Source: Bacillota bacterium (GTDB lineage: Bacteria > Bacillota_B > Desulfitobacteriia > Desulfitobacteriales > Desulfitobacteriaceae). From it: a stretch of 11,257 nt of DNA. The position numbers were made by a program, and so were the translations under genes. This document shows, in pieces, positions 4,402-11,257 of the stretch. The notes under the pieces were generated by a model that was not told where the DNA came from, made no database searches, and saw nothing but the letters and a program-made list of their open reading frames with translations. Where the stretch lies: contig JAJYAS010000046.1 in assembly GCA_021779415.1 (NCBI GenBank), positions 1 to 11,257 on the forward strand, read 5' to 3'. Numbering within the stretch: position 1 is the stretch's first letter; each line of letters begins with the position of its first letter.

Positions 4402-6759
4402 CTAAAATGCCGTATGCTCTGTCCGTGCGATAATCTCTTCCTGCAACGCTTCGCTCAGATCACAGAAATAATCACTATACCCAGCTACCCGCACGATAAG
4501 ATCTCGATATTTTTCTGGTTCACCTTGAGCAGCCCGTAAAGTCTTGGCACTAACCACGTTAAACTGAATATGGTGACCACTTAATTTAAAATAAGACCGC
4601 ACCAACTGAGCCAGTTTATCAAGACCTTCTTCCCCTTCTAAGACTTGTGGGGTAAACTTTAGATTCAACAAGGTCCCCCCTGTCCGAGCATGATCCAGTT
4701 TGGAAGCCGATTTGATGACCGCTGTCGGGCCTAACCGATCAGATCCTTGAACTGGAGAAATCCCTTCAGAGAGAGGTTCCCAGGCCCGGCGGCCATCAGC
4801 CGTAGCACCAATGACAGTCCCAAAATAAACATGACAAGTCGTTGGTAACATGTTGATACGGTAGACACCGCCCTTAGTAGTCGGTCTTCCATTCACTTCA
4901 GCATAATAGGCGTTAAAAATATCTATCATGATTTCGTCTGCATAGTCATGATCATTCCCAAAATGCGGAGTCTTGTTGATGAGAAGCTGACGCACCGCCT
5001 CGTGTCCAGAAAAATTAGCTTTTAAGGCCTTAAGCAGCTCTTCCATAGTTAGATCCTTTTGATCAAAGACGTGGTAACGGATGCCTGACAATGTGTCCGT
5101 TAAGCTACCCAAACCAACACCCTGGATATAGTTTGTATTATAGCGGGCACCTCCGTCATTATAATCTTTGCCCTTGGCGATACAATCATCGATCAGCATA
5201 GAAAGGAAGGGCGACGGCATGTAAGCAGCATAAAGTCGCTCGATAATATTGCTGCCTTTAACCTTAAGATCGATAAAATAATGAAGTTGCTGTTTAAAGG
5301 CTGCAAAAAGTTCATTGAAAGAACTAAACTTTTGGGGATCTCCAGTTTCCAAACCCAATCGCTGACCCGTCTTAGGATCTAGTCCATTATGCAAGACCAA
5401 TTCGAAAATCTTGGGCAAATTAAAATACCCTGTTAAAATATAACTTTCTTTGCCGAAAGCCCCTGTTTCCACACAGCCACTGGTCCCACCTTGCCGAGCA
5501 TCCTCAATCGATTTACCCTGGCGCAGAAGTTCCTCAACCACCGTGTCAGCATTAAACACGGAAGGCTGACCCCAACCCTTCCTTATGATTCGGGCCGCTC
5601 TCCTTAAAAAGCGATCCGGATTTTTCTTACTCAACTGGATATTCGAACTTGGCTGCAAGAGACGCATTTCATCGATTACATCTAGGACCAAATAAGTGAC
5701 ATCATTAACTCCGTCCGATCCGTCCGCCTTGAGTCCGCCACTGTTAATATTCGCAAAATCCGTATACGTGCCGCTTTCCGCCGCAGTTACCCCAACTTTC
5801 GGTGGCGCTGGCTGATTATTAAACTTCACCCAGAAACACTGCAGCAGCTCTTTAGCCTCTTCTTCTGTGAACGTTCCCTCCGTTAAGCCTTTTTTATAAA
5901 AGGGATATAAATGTTGATCTAGCCTGCCAGGATTAAAAGCATCCCAGGTATTAAGTTCGATAATAACACCCAAATGCACAAACCAATACGCTTGCAAAGC
6001 CTCCCAGAAATTTCGAGGGGCATGAGCCGGAACGTGAGAACAGACCTCAGCGATCTTCTCCAGTTCCGCCTTACGAAGAGCACCTTTTTCCGATTGGGCC
6101 AATTCCATAGCCTTATCTGCATATCGCTCTGCAAACTTGATAATCCCTTCTGCGCTGATCCGCATAGCTTTCAGTTCTTCCTGCTTATGATATGCTTCGA
6201 CATCGTTTAAATAATCGAGTCTCGCCAAATGAGCATCGATGTCGGCGATGAAATTCAGAAAACCTAAACGATAGATTTTATCATCAAGGACTGTATGCCC
6301 CGGTGCCCTCTGTTCCATGAACTCAGTAAAGATCCCAGCATCATAAGCCGCTTTCCAATCCGCAGACATCTCCGTAAAAATGAGATCACGCATGGATCTC
6401 CCTTCCCAGTGAGGAATAATGCGCTTTTCGTAGGCCTCTCGCACTTGGGAACTGACTTTAAACGATATTTTAGGGCGTGAATTAAGAATATCTAAATCTT
6501 CAAGGCTATGACAGCAGAGTTCTGGATAGGTATAAGTAGCCTTAGGGGCCGGTCCCCTCTCCCCTACAATCAATTCGCCCTCGTTAATACAGATCTCTTT
6601 CTGCTCCAACATGTACTTAAACGCCAAAGCCCGTTGGACAGGGACAGACGAATTTCCAGCGGTACGATAGAATTCCGTCATCAGCTCTGCTCTTTCTGAG
6701 GAAATATAGGCTTCTGTCTCTAAACTCAGTTGCCTGAGCAGGGTTACCCTTTCGTTCAT
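4402..6759 (-). CDS. hypD: trans-4-hydroxy-L-proline dehydratase (glycyl radical enzyme)
   Basis: A 785-residue glycyl radical enzyme of full family length, predicted to remove water from trans-4-hydroxy-L-proline and give (S)-1-pyrroline-5-carboxylate. The thiyl Cys is C429 in GGTSGCVETG with the general base E431, and the radical Gly is G760 in RVAGYSDYF. Residues recalled from the Clostridioides difficile HypD structure (H160, D278, S334, F340, C434, E436, Y450, T645, G765) all recur with a constant shift of five: H155, D273, S329, F335, C429, E431, Y445, T640, G760. The GCVETG motif separates it from choline lyase and glycerol dehydratase, which have GCVEPQ-type motifs. The start has an AAAGGAGAGG site seven nt upstream. 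It follows its activase by 24 nt and is the last gene before a strong terminator. Hydroxyproline-acting relatives with other chemistry (ring-opening lyase or D-isomer dehydratase) are the main alternatives. Confidence 0.93.
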   Translation of the reverse strand: MNERVTLLRQLSLETEAYISSERAELMTEFYRTAGNSSVPVQRALAFKYMLEQKEICINEGELIVGERGPAPKATYTYPELCCHSLEDLDILNSRPKISFKVSSQVREAYEKRIIPHWEGRSMRDLIFTEMSADWKAAYDAGIFTEFMEQRAPGHTVLDDKIYRLGFLNFIADIDAHLARLDYLNDVEAYHKQEELKAMRISAEGIIKFAERYADKAMELAQSEKGALRKAELEKIAEVCSHVPAHAPRNFWEALQAYWFVHLGVIIELNTWDAFNPGRLDQHLYPFYKKGLTEGTFTEEEAKELLQCFWVKFNNQPAPPKVGVTAAESGTYTDFANINSGGLKADGSDGVNDVTYLVLDVIDEMRLLQPSSNIQLSKKNPDRFLRRAARIIRKGWGQPSVFNADTVVEELLRQGKSIEDARQGGTSGCVETGAFGKESYILTGYFNLPKIFELVLHNGLDPKTGQRLGLETGDPQKFSSFNELFAAFKQQLHYFIDLKVKGSNIIERLYAAYMPSPFLSMLIDDCIAKGKDYNDGGARYNTNYIQGVGLGSLTDTLSGIRYHVFDQKDLTMEELLKALKANFSGHEAVRQLLINKTPHFGNDHDYADEIMIDIFNAYYAEVNGRPTTKGGVYRINMLPTTCHVYFGTVIGATADGRRAWEPLSEGISPVQGSDRLGPTAVIKSASKLDHARTGGTLLNLKFTPQVLEGEEGLDKLAQLVRSYFKLSGHHIQFNVVSAKTLRAAQGEPEKYRDLIVRVAGYSDYFCDLSEALQEEIIARTEHTAF

Positions 6760-6783
6760 TCCTAAACCTCTCCTTTCCCCTAT

Positions 6784-7689
6784 TTATCCCCCGATTTTAA
6801 CTGTCAGGCCAAATTGTTCCAATCGGCGCACGATCTGCTCCAGGTGTTCGTTGTCTGGGGATTGTATGTCCGGCAACAGATATATAAGACCAAGTCGCTG
6901 GTACTTATCCACCCCCGCTTTATGGTAAGGTAGAATGTGAAGTTCAGAGACCCGTTTTAAGGATGCGACAAAGTCTCCTAATTGACTTAGGTTTTCTTCG
7001 TCATCGTTAATTCCCGGAATGATCGGTACCCGGACAATGACCCGTGGATGGTGCTCAGCAAGCCAGCGCAGATTATCTAAGATAAGTTCATTAGGAACCC
7101 CTGTGAAATTTTGATGTTTCTGATGATCCATAAGTTTCAAATCATATAGGAACAGATTTACATAGTCGCTTATCGTTTGCAAGAATTCAAGGTTTACATA
7201 CCCGCAGGTCTCCACAGTAGCGTGGATTTCCTTCTTCCGACACTCTTTAAGCAGTTCTAAAAGAAAGACGGGCTGCATAACCGCTTCCCCTCCGGAAAAG
7301 GTTACCCCGCCCCCCGATTCGTCATAGAAAATTAAATCTTTCTCGATCTCAGCCATGACCTCACTTACTGACATCGTTTTAGCTACAAGTTCTCTTGCCC
7401 CAGCATGACAAGCCTTACAGCATGCCCCGCAAGCCTGGCATTCATCCCGTAGGTATTCGAATTTTCCCGCCGTAGAGACAACCGCCCCGTTCGGACAAAT
7501 CTCCAAACATTGCCCACAACCGATACATCGGTCCGGCCAATACATTAACTCTTGTCCAAATCCTTGACTTTCTGGGTTATGGCACCACTGACACTTGAGG
7601 GGACAGCCTTTAAAAAAGACGGTCGTCCGGATACCAGGCCCATCATGGATAGAATACTTCATAATATCGAAAATCTTGCTCTCAACCAA
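6784..7689 (-). CDS. Glycyl radical enzyme activase (radical SAM) for HypD
   Basis: A radical SAM enzyme that would install the glycyl radical on HypD by H-atom abstraction using S-adenosylmethionine. The N-terminal KYSIHDGPGIRT signature of activases is present. The SAM cluster motif is C29-x3-C33-x2-C36 (GCPLKCQWCHNPES). An inserted ferredoxin-like domain has two [4Fe-4S] sets, C55/C58/C61/C65 and C84/C87/C90/C94, and the SAM-binding SGGE is at about 132-135. The length of about 301 residues suits activases of this ferredoxin-containing class. I choose TTG 7689, seven nt after a GGGGAG site and four nt after the livF stop; an in-frame ATG at 7728 would add 13 residues that overlap livF and have only a weak, badly spaced ribosome site. 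It lies directly upstream of hypD, as is usual for such pairs. Confidence 0.9.
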   Translation of the reverse strand: MVESKIFDIMKYSIHDGPGIRTTVFFKGCPLKCQWCHNPESQGFGQELMYWPDRCIGCGQCLEICPNGAVVSTAGKFEYLRDECQACGACCKACHAGARELVAKTMSVSEVMAEIEKDLIFYDESGGGVTFSGGEAVMQPVFLLELLKECRKKEIHATVETCGYVNLEFLQTISDYVNLFLYDLKLMDHQKHQNFTGVPNELILDNLRWLAEHHPRVIVRVPIIPGINDDEENLSQLGDFVASLKRVSELHILPYHKAGVDKYQRLGLIYLLPDIQSPDNEHLEQIVRRLEQFGLTVKIGG

Positions 7690-7693
7690 AATT

Positions 7694-8410
7694 TCACTCC
7701 CCAAGATAGGCCTTGGTAATTCTCTCATCCCGCCTTAACTCGGCACTATCCCCTTCCATAACTAGCTGACCTGTCTCCAAGACATAGCCATAATCCGCTA
7801 ATTTTAAGGCTATTTTGGCGTTTTGCTCCACCAGCAAGATCGTTGTTCCTTCAGAATTCAGCCGCTTAATAATTCTCATGATATCTTGAACGATCAGCGG
7901 AGCCAAACCCATTGAAGGCTCGTCCAATAAGAGTAGTTTGGGCTCCGTCATCATGGCACGACCAATCGCCAGCATTTGTTGCTCTCCACCAGACAGCGTC
8001 CCACCACTTTGCTTCTGACGGTCTTTTAAGCGCGGGAAGATTTCAAAGACATGTTCTATTCTTTTGCGACGTAACGCTTCATCTTTTAATGTAAAACCAC
8101 CCAGCTCCAGATTCTCCTTGACCGTCAAGTCCTTAAAGATCCGGCGCCCTTCTGGCACATGGATCAACCCCATGCCAACAATATTGTGGGCTTTTTCTCT
8201 GAAAATATCCCGCCCATAAAACTCTATTTTTCCAGAAGATGCCTGGATCAAACCTGAGATCGTCTGTAAGGTCGTGGTCTTTCCGGCGCCATTGGAACCC
8301 AGCAAAGTGACAATCTTCCCTCGGGGCACTTCCAAACTTACCCCTTTCAAAGCATGTATCTTGCCGTAATAAGTCTCCACGTTGTGCAGGACGAGAGCCA
8401 TATCGTTCAT
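7694..8410 (-). CDS. livF: Branched-chain-amino-acid-type ABC transporter ATPase LivF
   Basis: A cytoplasmic ATPase of 238 residues, the normal LivF length. Walker A is GSNGAGKT (38-45), the signature is LSGGEQQ (139-145) and Walker B is LLLLDEP (159-165). The VPEGRRIF stretch after the Q-loop region and the LLVEQN switch region are characteristic of LivF. It pairs with LivG to drive the LivHM permease. The ATG overlaps the livG stop as ATGA and has an AAGGAGG site seven nt upstream. Because the hypD activase follows within the same operon, hydroxyproline or proline is the likely cargo rather than leucine; this substrate is inferred from context only. Confidence 0.92.
   Translation of the reverse strand: MNDMALVLHNVETYYGKIHALKGVSLEVPRGKIVTLLGSNGAGKTTTLQTISGLIQASSGKIEFYGRDIFREKAHNIVGMGLIHVPEGRRIFKDLTVKENLELGGFTLKDEALRRKRIEHVFEIFPRLKDRQKQSGGTLSGGEQQMLAIGRAMMTEPKLLLLDEPSMGLAPLIVQDIMRIIKRLNSEGTTILLVEQNAKIALKLADYGYVLETGQLVMEGDSAELRRDERITKAYLGE
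7697..7702 (-). promoter_or_regulatory. Ribosome binding site supporting the TTG start of the activase
   Basis: The minus strand reads GGGGAG, then TGAAATT, then TTG. The site lies within the last codons of livF, and the TGA between site and start is the livF stop. This favours translation of the activase from TTG 7689, coupled to livF, over the ATG at 7728. Confidence 0.6.
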
Positions 8411-9177
8411 TCCTCATCCTCCTTGCCCAGGTAGGCTTCAATGACCCTTGGATCATTTTTAACTTCTTCCGCCGTCCCTTCTGCTATCTTCTGTCCATAG
8501 TCAATGACCACTATTTTTTCCGAGACCTTCATGACGAGACCCATATCATGTTCAATCAGCAATACCGTAATTCCTAGGTCCTTCTGAATTCGGCGGATTA
8601 ATTCAACTAACTGTTCTTTCTCATCTTGGTTAAGTCCAGCTGCGGGTTCATCCAGCAAAAGGAGTTTCGGTTGTGTGGCTAAGGCTCTAGCCCACTCCAC
8701 TCGTCGTTGATCTCCATAGGCCAAATTACGGGCTAGTCGGTCTTTCTTATCTAATATGCCGACGAAATCCAAACACTCTTCACTGACCTGCCTAATCTTC
8801 TGTTCTTCCTGACGCTGGCTGGGCAGTCTTAAAATCGCTCCAAAAACTCCAGCCGAAGTACGGCAATGCATGCCAGACATGACATTTTCTAAGACAGTCA
8901 TATCTTTGAACAGACGTAAATTCTGAAACGTTCGAGCCATACCTAGCTTAGTAATCTTGTGCGGCTTTTGCCAAAAGATACTTTGCCCCTTGAAAAGGAT
9001 CTCCCCTTCGCTTCCCTTATAAAAACCCGTCAAGCAATTGAAAGCAGAAGTCTTACCTGCCCCATTGGGCCCAATTAGACTCATAATTGAATTCTCTTCT
9101 ATATCGAAGCTCAAGTTACTCACTGCGGTCAACCCACCAAAACGCAAGGTTAGCTTTTTCACTTCTAAGATCGACAT
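8407..9177 (-). CDS. livG: Branched-chain-amino-acid-type ABC transporter ATPase LivG
   Basis: A 256-residue ABC ATPase. Walker A is GPNGAGKT (36-43), the ARTFQNLRLF segment (81-90) is typical of LivG, the signature is the LivG-like LAYGDQRR (152-159) instead of LSGGQ, and Walker B is LLLLDEPAAGL (172-182). The C-terminal EAYLGKEDEE tail is also LivG-like. It forms the second nucleotide-binding subunit with LivF. The ATG at 9177 has an AAAGGA site about nine nt upstream. It is separated from livM by 91 nt, the largest gap inside this operon, and overlaps livF by four nt. Confidence 0.92.
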   Translation of the reverse strand: MSILEVKKLTLRFGGLTAVSNLSFDIEENSIMSLIGPNGAGKTSAFNCLTGFYKGSEGEILFKGQSIFWQKPHKITKLGMARTFQNLRLFKDMTVLENVMSGMHCRTSAGVFGAILRLPSQRQEEQKIRQVSEECLDFVGILDKKDRLARNLAYGDQRRVEWARALATQPKLLLLDEPAAGLNQDEKEQLVELIRRIQKDLGITVLLIEHDMGLVMKVSEKIVVIDYGQKIAEGTAEEVKNDPRVIEAYLGKEDEE

Positions 9178-9268
9178 TCTACTTCATCCTTTTTTTCTAA
9201 GTTCCGGGTTTTATGCAATTCTCTTGGCATGTTCAGAACATTACATTTTATATCAAGATTAAAAGACG
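9178..9268 (-). other. Spacer between livM and livG
   Basis: A 91-nt AT-rich gap in an otherwise tightly packed operon. It contains a perfect 13-nt palindrome, ATGTTC-A-GAACAT, at 9229-9241, but no T-run after it on the minus strand, so it is not an evident terminator. I see no well-spaced -35/-10 or sigma-54 elements. It may be a processing or mRNA-stability element, or simply spacer. Confidence 0.35.
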
Positions 9269-10225
9269 TTAACTTTTTCGTTCTGGCCAAAGCCCTTGAG
9301 GACGGAAGACCATAATAATAACCAGCAGGATGCCAAAAAAAAGCATCCGCATCTGACCGATGCTTCGGAAAATTTCCGGAAAGAAGACCAGAAAAACAGC
9401 CCCCAGAATTGCGCCAGGGATTTTACCCATTCCACCCAGAATTACAGCTAATAAAATCATAGCGGATTGGGTAAAGGCGAAGGTCTCCGGCGAAATGGCG
9501 GTCATCTTGACGGCAAAGAATGCTCCCGCTACTCCCCCAAAAGCAGCGCCAATCATATAAGCATAGAGTTTAGTCTTGACTGGATCAATCCCCATGGCTT
9601 CAGCGGCATCTTCGTCCTCGCGAATATATTGCCAAGCCCTTCCCAATCGGGAATTATAAAGCCGTTGTGCGATGATGATGGCCAAGACGACCAAGACAAA
9701 AAAGGTATAATAGAAATCCGTAATCTGATAGAGTTTATGCCCGAAAATACTCGGTCGTTGAATCCCAACCAGGCCACTCGCCCCACCCGTAATTTTCAGG
9801 TTACGCGCAACAATCCGGGTGATCTCCCCGAATCCTAAGGTCACGATGGCTAAGTAATCGCTTCGCAACCTTAACGTTGGGCCACCAATAATAATCCCTG
9901 CAATAATACAAAAAAATACAGCTATCGGGATGGTTAACCAGAAATTAAGGCCGAAATTCATCAGAATCCCAGTTGTGTAGGCTCCAACAGCAAAAAAAGC
10001 AGCATAACCGAGGTCAACCAACCCTGCATATCCTATAACAATATTCAACCCTAAAGCTAAAATGATATAGAAAAAGGTATTGGTCATCACTTCCTCTACA
10101 TAGTTATTGGTAACTAGAGGGAGTAGGAGGACGACAGCACTGAGTGCTGCCAGGGCAACACCACGTGTTTTTTTGCCACCCAGTTTTTCTTTTAAACGAT
10201 CTTTTAAACCTACAGAGTTACCCAT
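9269..10225 (-). CDS. livM: Branched-chain-amino-acid-type ABC transporter permease LivM
   Basis: An integral membrane permease of 318 residues with many hydrophobic segments from about residue 20 to the end, after a basic N-terminal stretch (about 8-21) that should be cytoplasmic. The GLVDLGYAAFFAVGAY segment is a LivM hallmark. The cytoplasmic loop around YIREDEDAAEAMGID is the EAA-like site that docks the ATPases, and GGMGKIPGAILGA near the C-terminus is also conserved. It pairs with LivH to form the pore. The ATG comes three nt after the livH stop, with a GAGAGG site inside the end of livH, indicating translational coupling. Confidence 0.92.
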   Translation of the reverse strand: MGNSVGLKDRLKEKLGGKKTRGVALAALSAVVLLLPLVTNNYVEEVMTNTFFYIILALGLNIVIGYAGLVDLGYAAFFAVGAYTTGILMNFGLNFWLTIPIAVFFCIIAGIIIGGPTLRLRSDYLAIVTLGFGEITRIVARNLKITGGASGLVGIQRPSIFGHKLYQITDFYYTFFVLVVLAIIIAQRLYNSRLGRAWQYIREDEDAAEAMGIDPVKTKLYAYMIGAAFGGVAGAFFAVKMTAISPETFAFTQSAMILLAVILGGMGKIPGAILGAVFLVFFPEIFRSIGQMRMLFFGILLVIIMVFRPQGLWPERKS

Positions 10226-10228
10226 CCT

Positions 10229-11149
10229 CTACATCCTCTCAATCTCGCTTTTACCCAAAATTCCGGTCGGTTTTAACACCAACAAAAGAATCAAGATCCC
10301 GAAGGTAAAAACGTCTTTCCAGGCGGACCCAATAAAGGGGAGTTGAGTGCCAGCAGTTTCCAACAGCCCCAAGACAAGACCTCCTAGCATAGCTCCGGGA
10401 ATGCTCCCGATTCCACCGATGACCGCAGCAGTAAATGCCTTTAAGCCGATAATAAAACCCATGTAGAAATGAATACTGCCATAATACACTCCGGCCATAA
10501 CCCCTGCCGCGGCCGCTAATGCCGATCCAACGAAAAAGGTCAATCCGATTGTTTGCGTCACATTAATCCCCATTAAACGGCAAGCATCCTGATCAAGGGC
10601 AATGGCCCGCATTGCTTTGCCGTACATGGTACGATTAATAAACCAATACAAAACTAGCATTAAAATTGCCGTAGCCACGACCATGATGATTTGCGTATAA
10701 GTAATATTAACAGGACCGATAGTAATACCCTCATAACCTAAGCTAGTACTAAACGCTTTGTATTCTCCGTTAGTCATAACCATAACCCCGTTAAATAACG
10801 TAAAGGACACTCCCACCGCCGTAATCAACAGCGACATACGCGGTGCCCGTTTATTTAAGAGCGGTTGATAGGCAATTCTATGTATTAACATTCCCAAAAG
10901 CCCTACAAGAAACATGCTAATCAATAAGGCCACAGTAATCCCTAGCCAACCGACACCTAATATGCTTCCGAAAATACCCAGAGCTCCGAACCCTACGAAC
11001 GCCCCAGCCATATAAATGTCACCATGAGCAAAATTAAGCAACTTTATAATTCCGTAAACCATAGAGTAACCCAAAGCGACGAGACTATAGAAAGAACCAA
11101 GAATTAACCCATTTACGATCTGCTGGATAACGATATAAAACACTGACAT
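10229..11149 (-). CDS. livH: Branched-chain-amino-acid-type ABC transporter permease LivH
   Basis: An integral membrane permease of 306 residues. The LNFAHGDIYMAGAF segment near residues 37-50, the EAA-like loop KAMRAIALDQDACRLMGI that contacts the ATPases, and GGIGSIPGAMLGG near the C-terminus are all LivH features. The ATG at 11149 is chosen because an AAGGAG site lies eight nt upstream; an in-frame GTG at 11158 is the alternative but overlaps that site. It is the first transporter gene visible. No binding protein (LivJ/K type) is present in the window, so it should lie to the right, beyond the inverted repeat, or elsewhere in the genome. Cargo is inferred as hydroxyproline/proline from the downstream hyp genes. 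Confidence 0.92.
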   Translation of the reverse strand: MSVFYIVIQQIVNGLILGSFYSLVALGYSMVYGIIKLLNFAHGDIYMAGAFVGFGALGIFGSILGVGWLGITVALLISMFLVGLLGMLIHRIAYQPLLNKRAPRMSLLITAVGVSFTLFNGVMVMTNGEYKAFSTSLGYEGITIGPVNITYTQIIMVVATAILMLVLYWFINRTMYGKAMRAIALDQDACRLMGINVTQTIGLTFFVGSALAAAAGVMAGVYYGSIHFYMGFIIGLKAFTAAVIGGIGSIPGAMLGGLVLGLLETAGTQLPFIGSAWKDVFTFGILILLLVLKPTGILGKSEIERM

Positions 11150-11215
11150 GTCGTGCACTCCTTCACCCTCTTTGAGCTACCGAAGAAGATTGTACTAAAT
11201 TTAAATCCTGTGGTT

Positions 11216-11255
11216 GCCTAAGGACGACTGGGAAAAACCCCCGTCGTCCTTAGGC
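11216..11255. repeat. Perfect 13-bp inverted repeat upstream of livH
   Basis: GCCTAAGGACGAC (11216-11228) pairs exactly with GTCGTCCTTAGGC (11243-11255). Inside the loop, GGG (11230-11232) can pair with CCC (11238-11240) around five A, giving a long two-part hairpin. On the minus strand no T-run follows, so it is not a classical terminator for transcription toward livH. The window ends two bases beyond, so the plus-strand side cannot be judged. It could be a terminator for a gene reading in from the left-to-right direction, an attenuating or stabilising hairpin between a binding-protein gene and livH, or an operator. Confidence 0.65.
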
Positions 11256-11257
11256 AC

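Noticed and set aside
4402..6759. Identification of the glycyl radical enzyme as choline lyase, glycerol/propanediol dehydratase or pyruvate formate-lyase
   Set aside because: The active-site motif is GCVETG rather than GCVEPQ-type or the two adjacent cysteines of pyruvate formate-lyase, and the hydroxyproline-binding residues are present.
9229..9241. Palindrome ATGTTC-A-GAACAT in the livM-livG spacer as promoter, operator or terminator
   Set aside because: No promoter elements or T-run accompany it, and a 13-nt palindrome in AT-rich DNA is weak evidence.
9467..9838. Open plus-strand frame of 123 codons antisense to livM
   Set aside because: It lies wholly inside a well-supported permease gene, and its composition looks like antisense of membrane-protein codons.
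1..11257. tRNA, rRNA, CRISPR array, insertion sequence or phage genes
   Set aside because: No cloverleaf-like segments, regularly spaced repeats, transposase motifs or terminal inverted repeats with target duplications were seen by inspection.

Overview
The window reads as an anaerobic bacterial locus for trans-4-hydroxy-L-proline and proline catabolism. Every supported gene lies on the minus strand, so transcription runs from right to left. Strong AGGAGG/GGGGG-type ribosome binding sites, the mixed use of ATG, GTG and TTG starts, tight gene overlaps and an oxygen-sensitive glycyl radical enzyme suggest a Firmicute of the Clostridia. A respiring member such as a Desulfosporosinus/Desulfitobacterium relative would fit, but the genus is a guess.

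Right block (about 11149 down to 4402): livH, livM, livG, livF, a glycyl-radical-enzyme activase and hypD. This looks like one operon: a branched-chain-amino-acid-type ABC importer (two permeases, two ATPases), then the radical SAM activase, then a 785-residue glycyl radical enzyme. The enzyme carries the catalytic set of trans-4-hydroxy-L-proline dehydratase (HypD). The operon ends at a long hairpin with a T-run (4324-4383). The periplasmic/lipoprotein binding protein of the importer is not in the window and would be expected to the right. A 13-bp perfect inverted repeat lies at the right edge, upstream of livH.

Central regulatory gap (3794-4401): besides the terminator, this gap holds a near-perfect sigma-54 (-24/-12) promoter (4177-4191) and, upstream of it, a cluster of palindromes and repeated CAAGTGTTTAA motifs that look like an enhancer-binding-protein site. 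About 60 nt downstream of the predicted transcription start is a 43-codon ORF with a very strong ribosome binding site, which I could not identify.

Left block (3793 down to 1): five overlapping genes encode a split multi-subunit flavo/iron-sulfur dehydrogenase. They are a [2Fe-2S] Fer2 subunit, a pyridine-nucleotide-disulfide-type FAD subunit, a two-cluster ferredoxin, a separate BFD-type [2Fe-2S] subunit and a DAO-family FAD catalytic subunit. This is the architecture of the archaeal proline dehydrogenase / HcnABC / sarcosine oxidase group. It is followed after about 56 nt by the N-terminal third of a P5C dehydrogenase that resembles the ALDH4A1 type.

Proposed logic: hydroxyproline enters through Liv-FGHM. 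HypD dehydrates it to 1-pyrroline-5-carboxylate (P5C), proline is oxidised to the same P5C by the five-subunit complex, and P5C dehydrogenase converts P5C to glutamate. No P5C reductase (ProC) is visible, so the locus looks oxidative (towards glutamate) rather than the proline-forming Stickland arrangement commonly associated with hypD. The sigma-54 promoter implies that the proline-oxidising half is under an activator of the NtrC type, encoded elsewhere.
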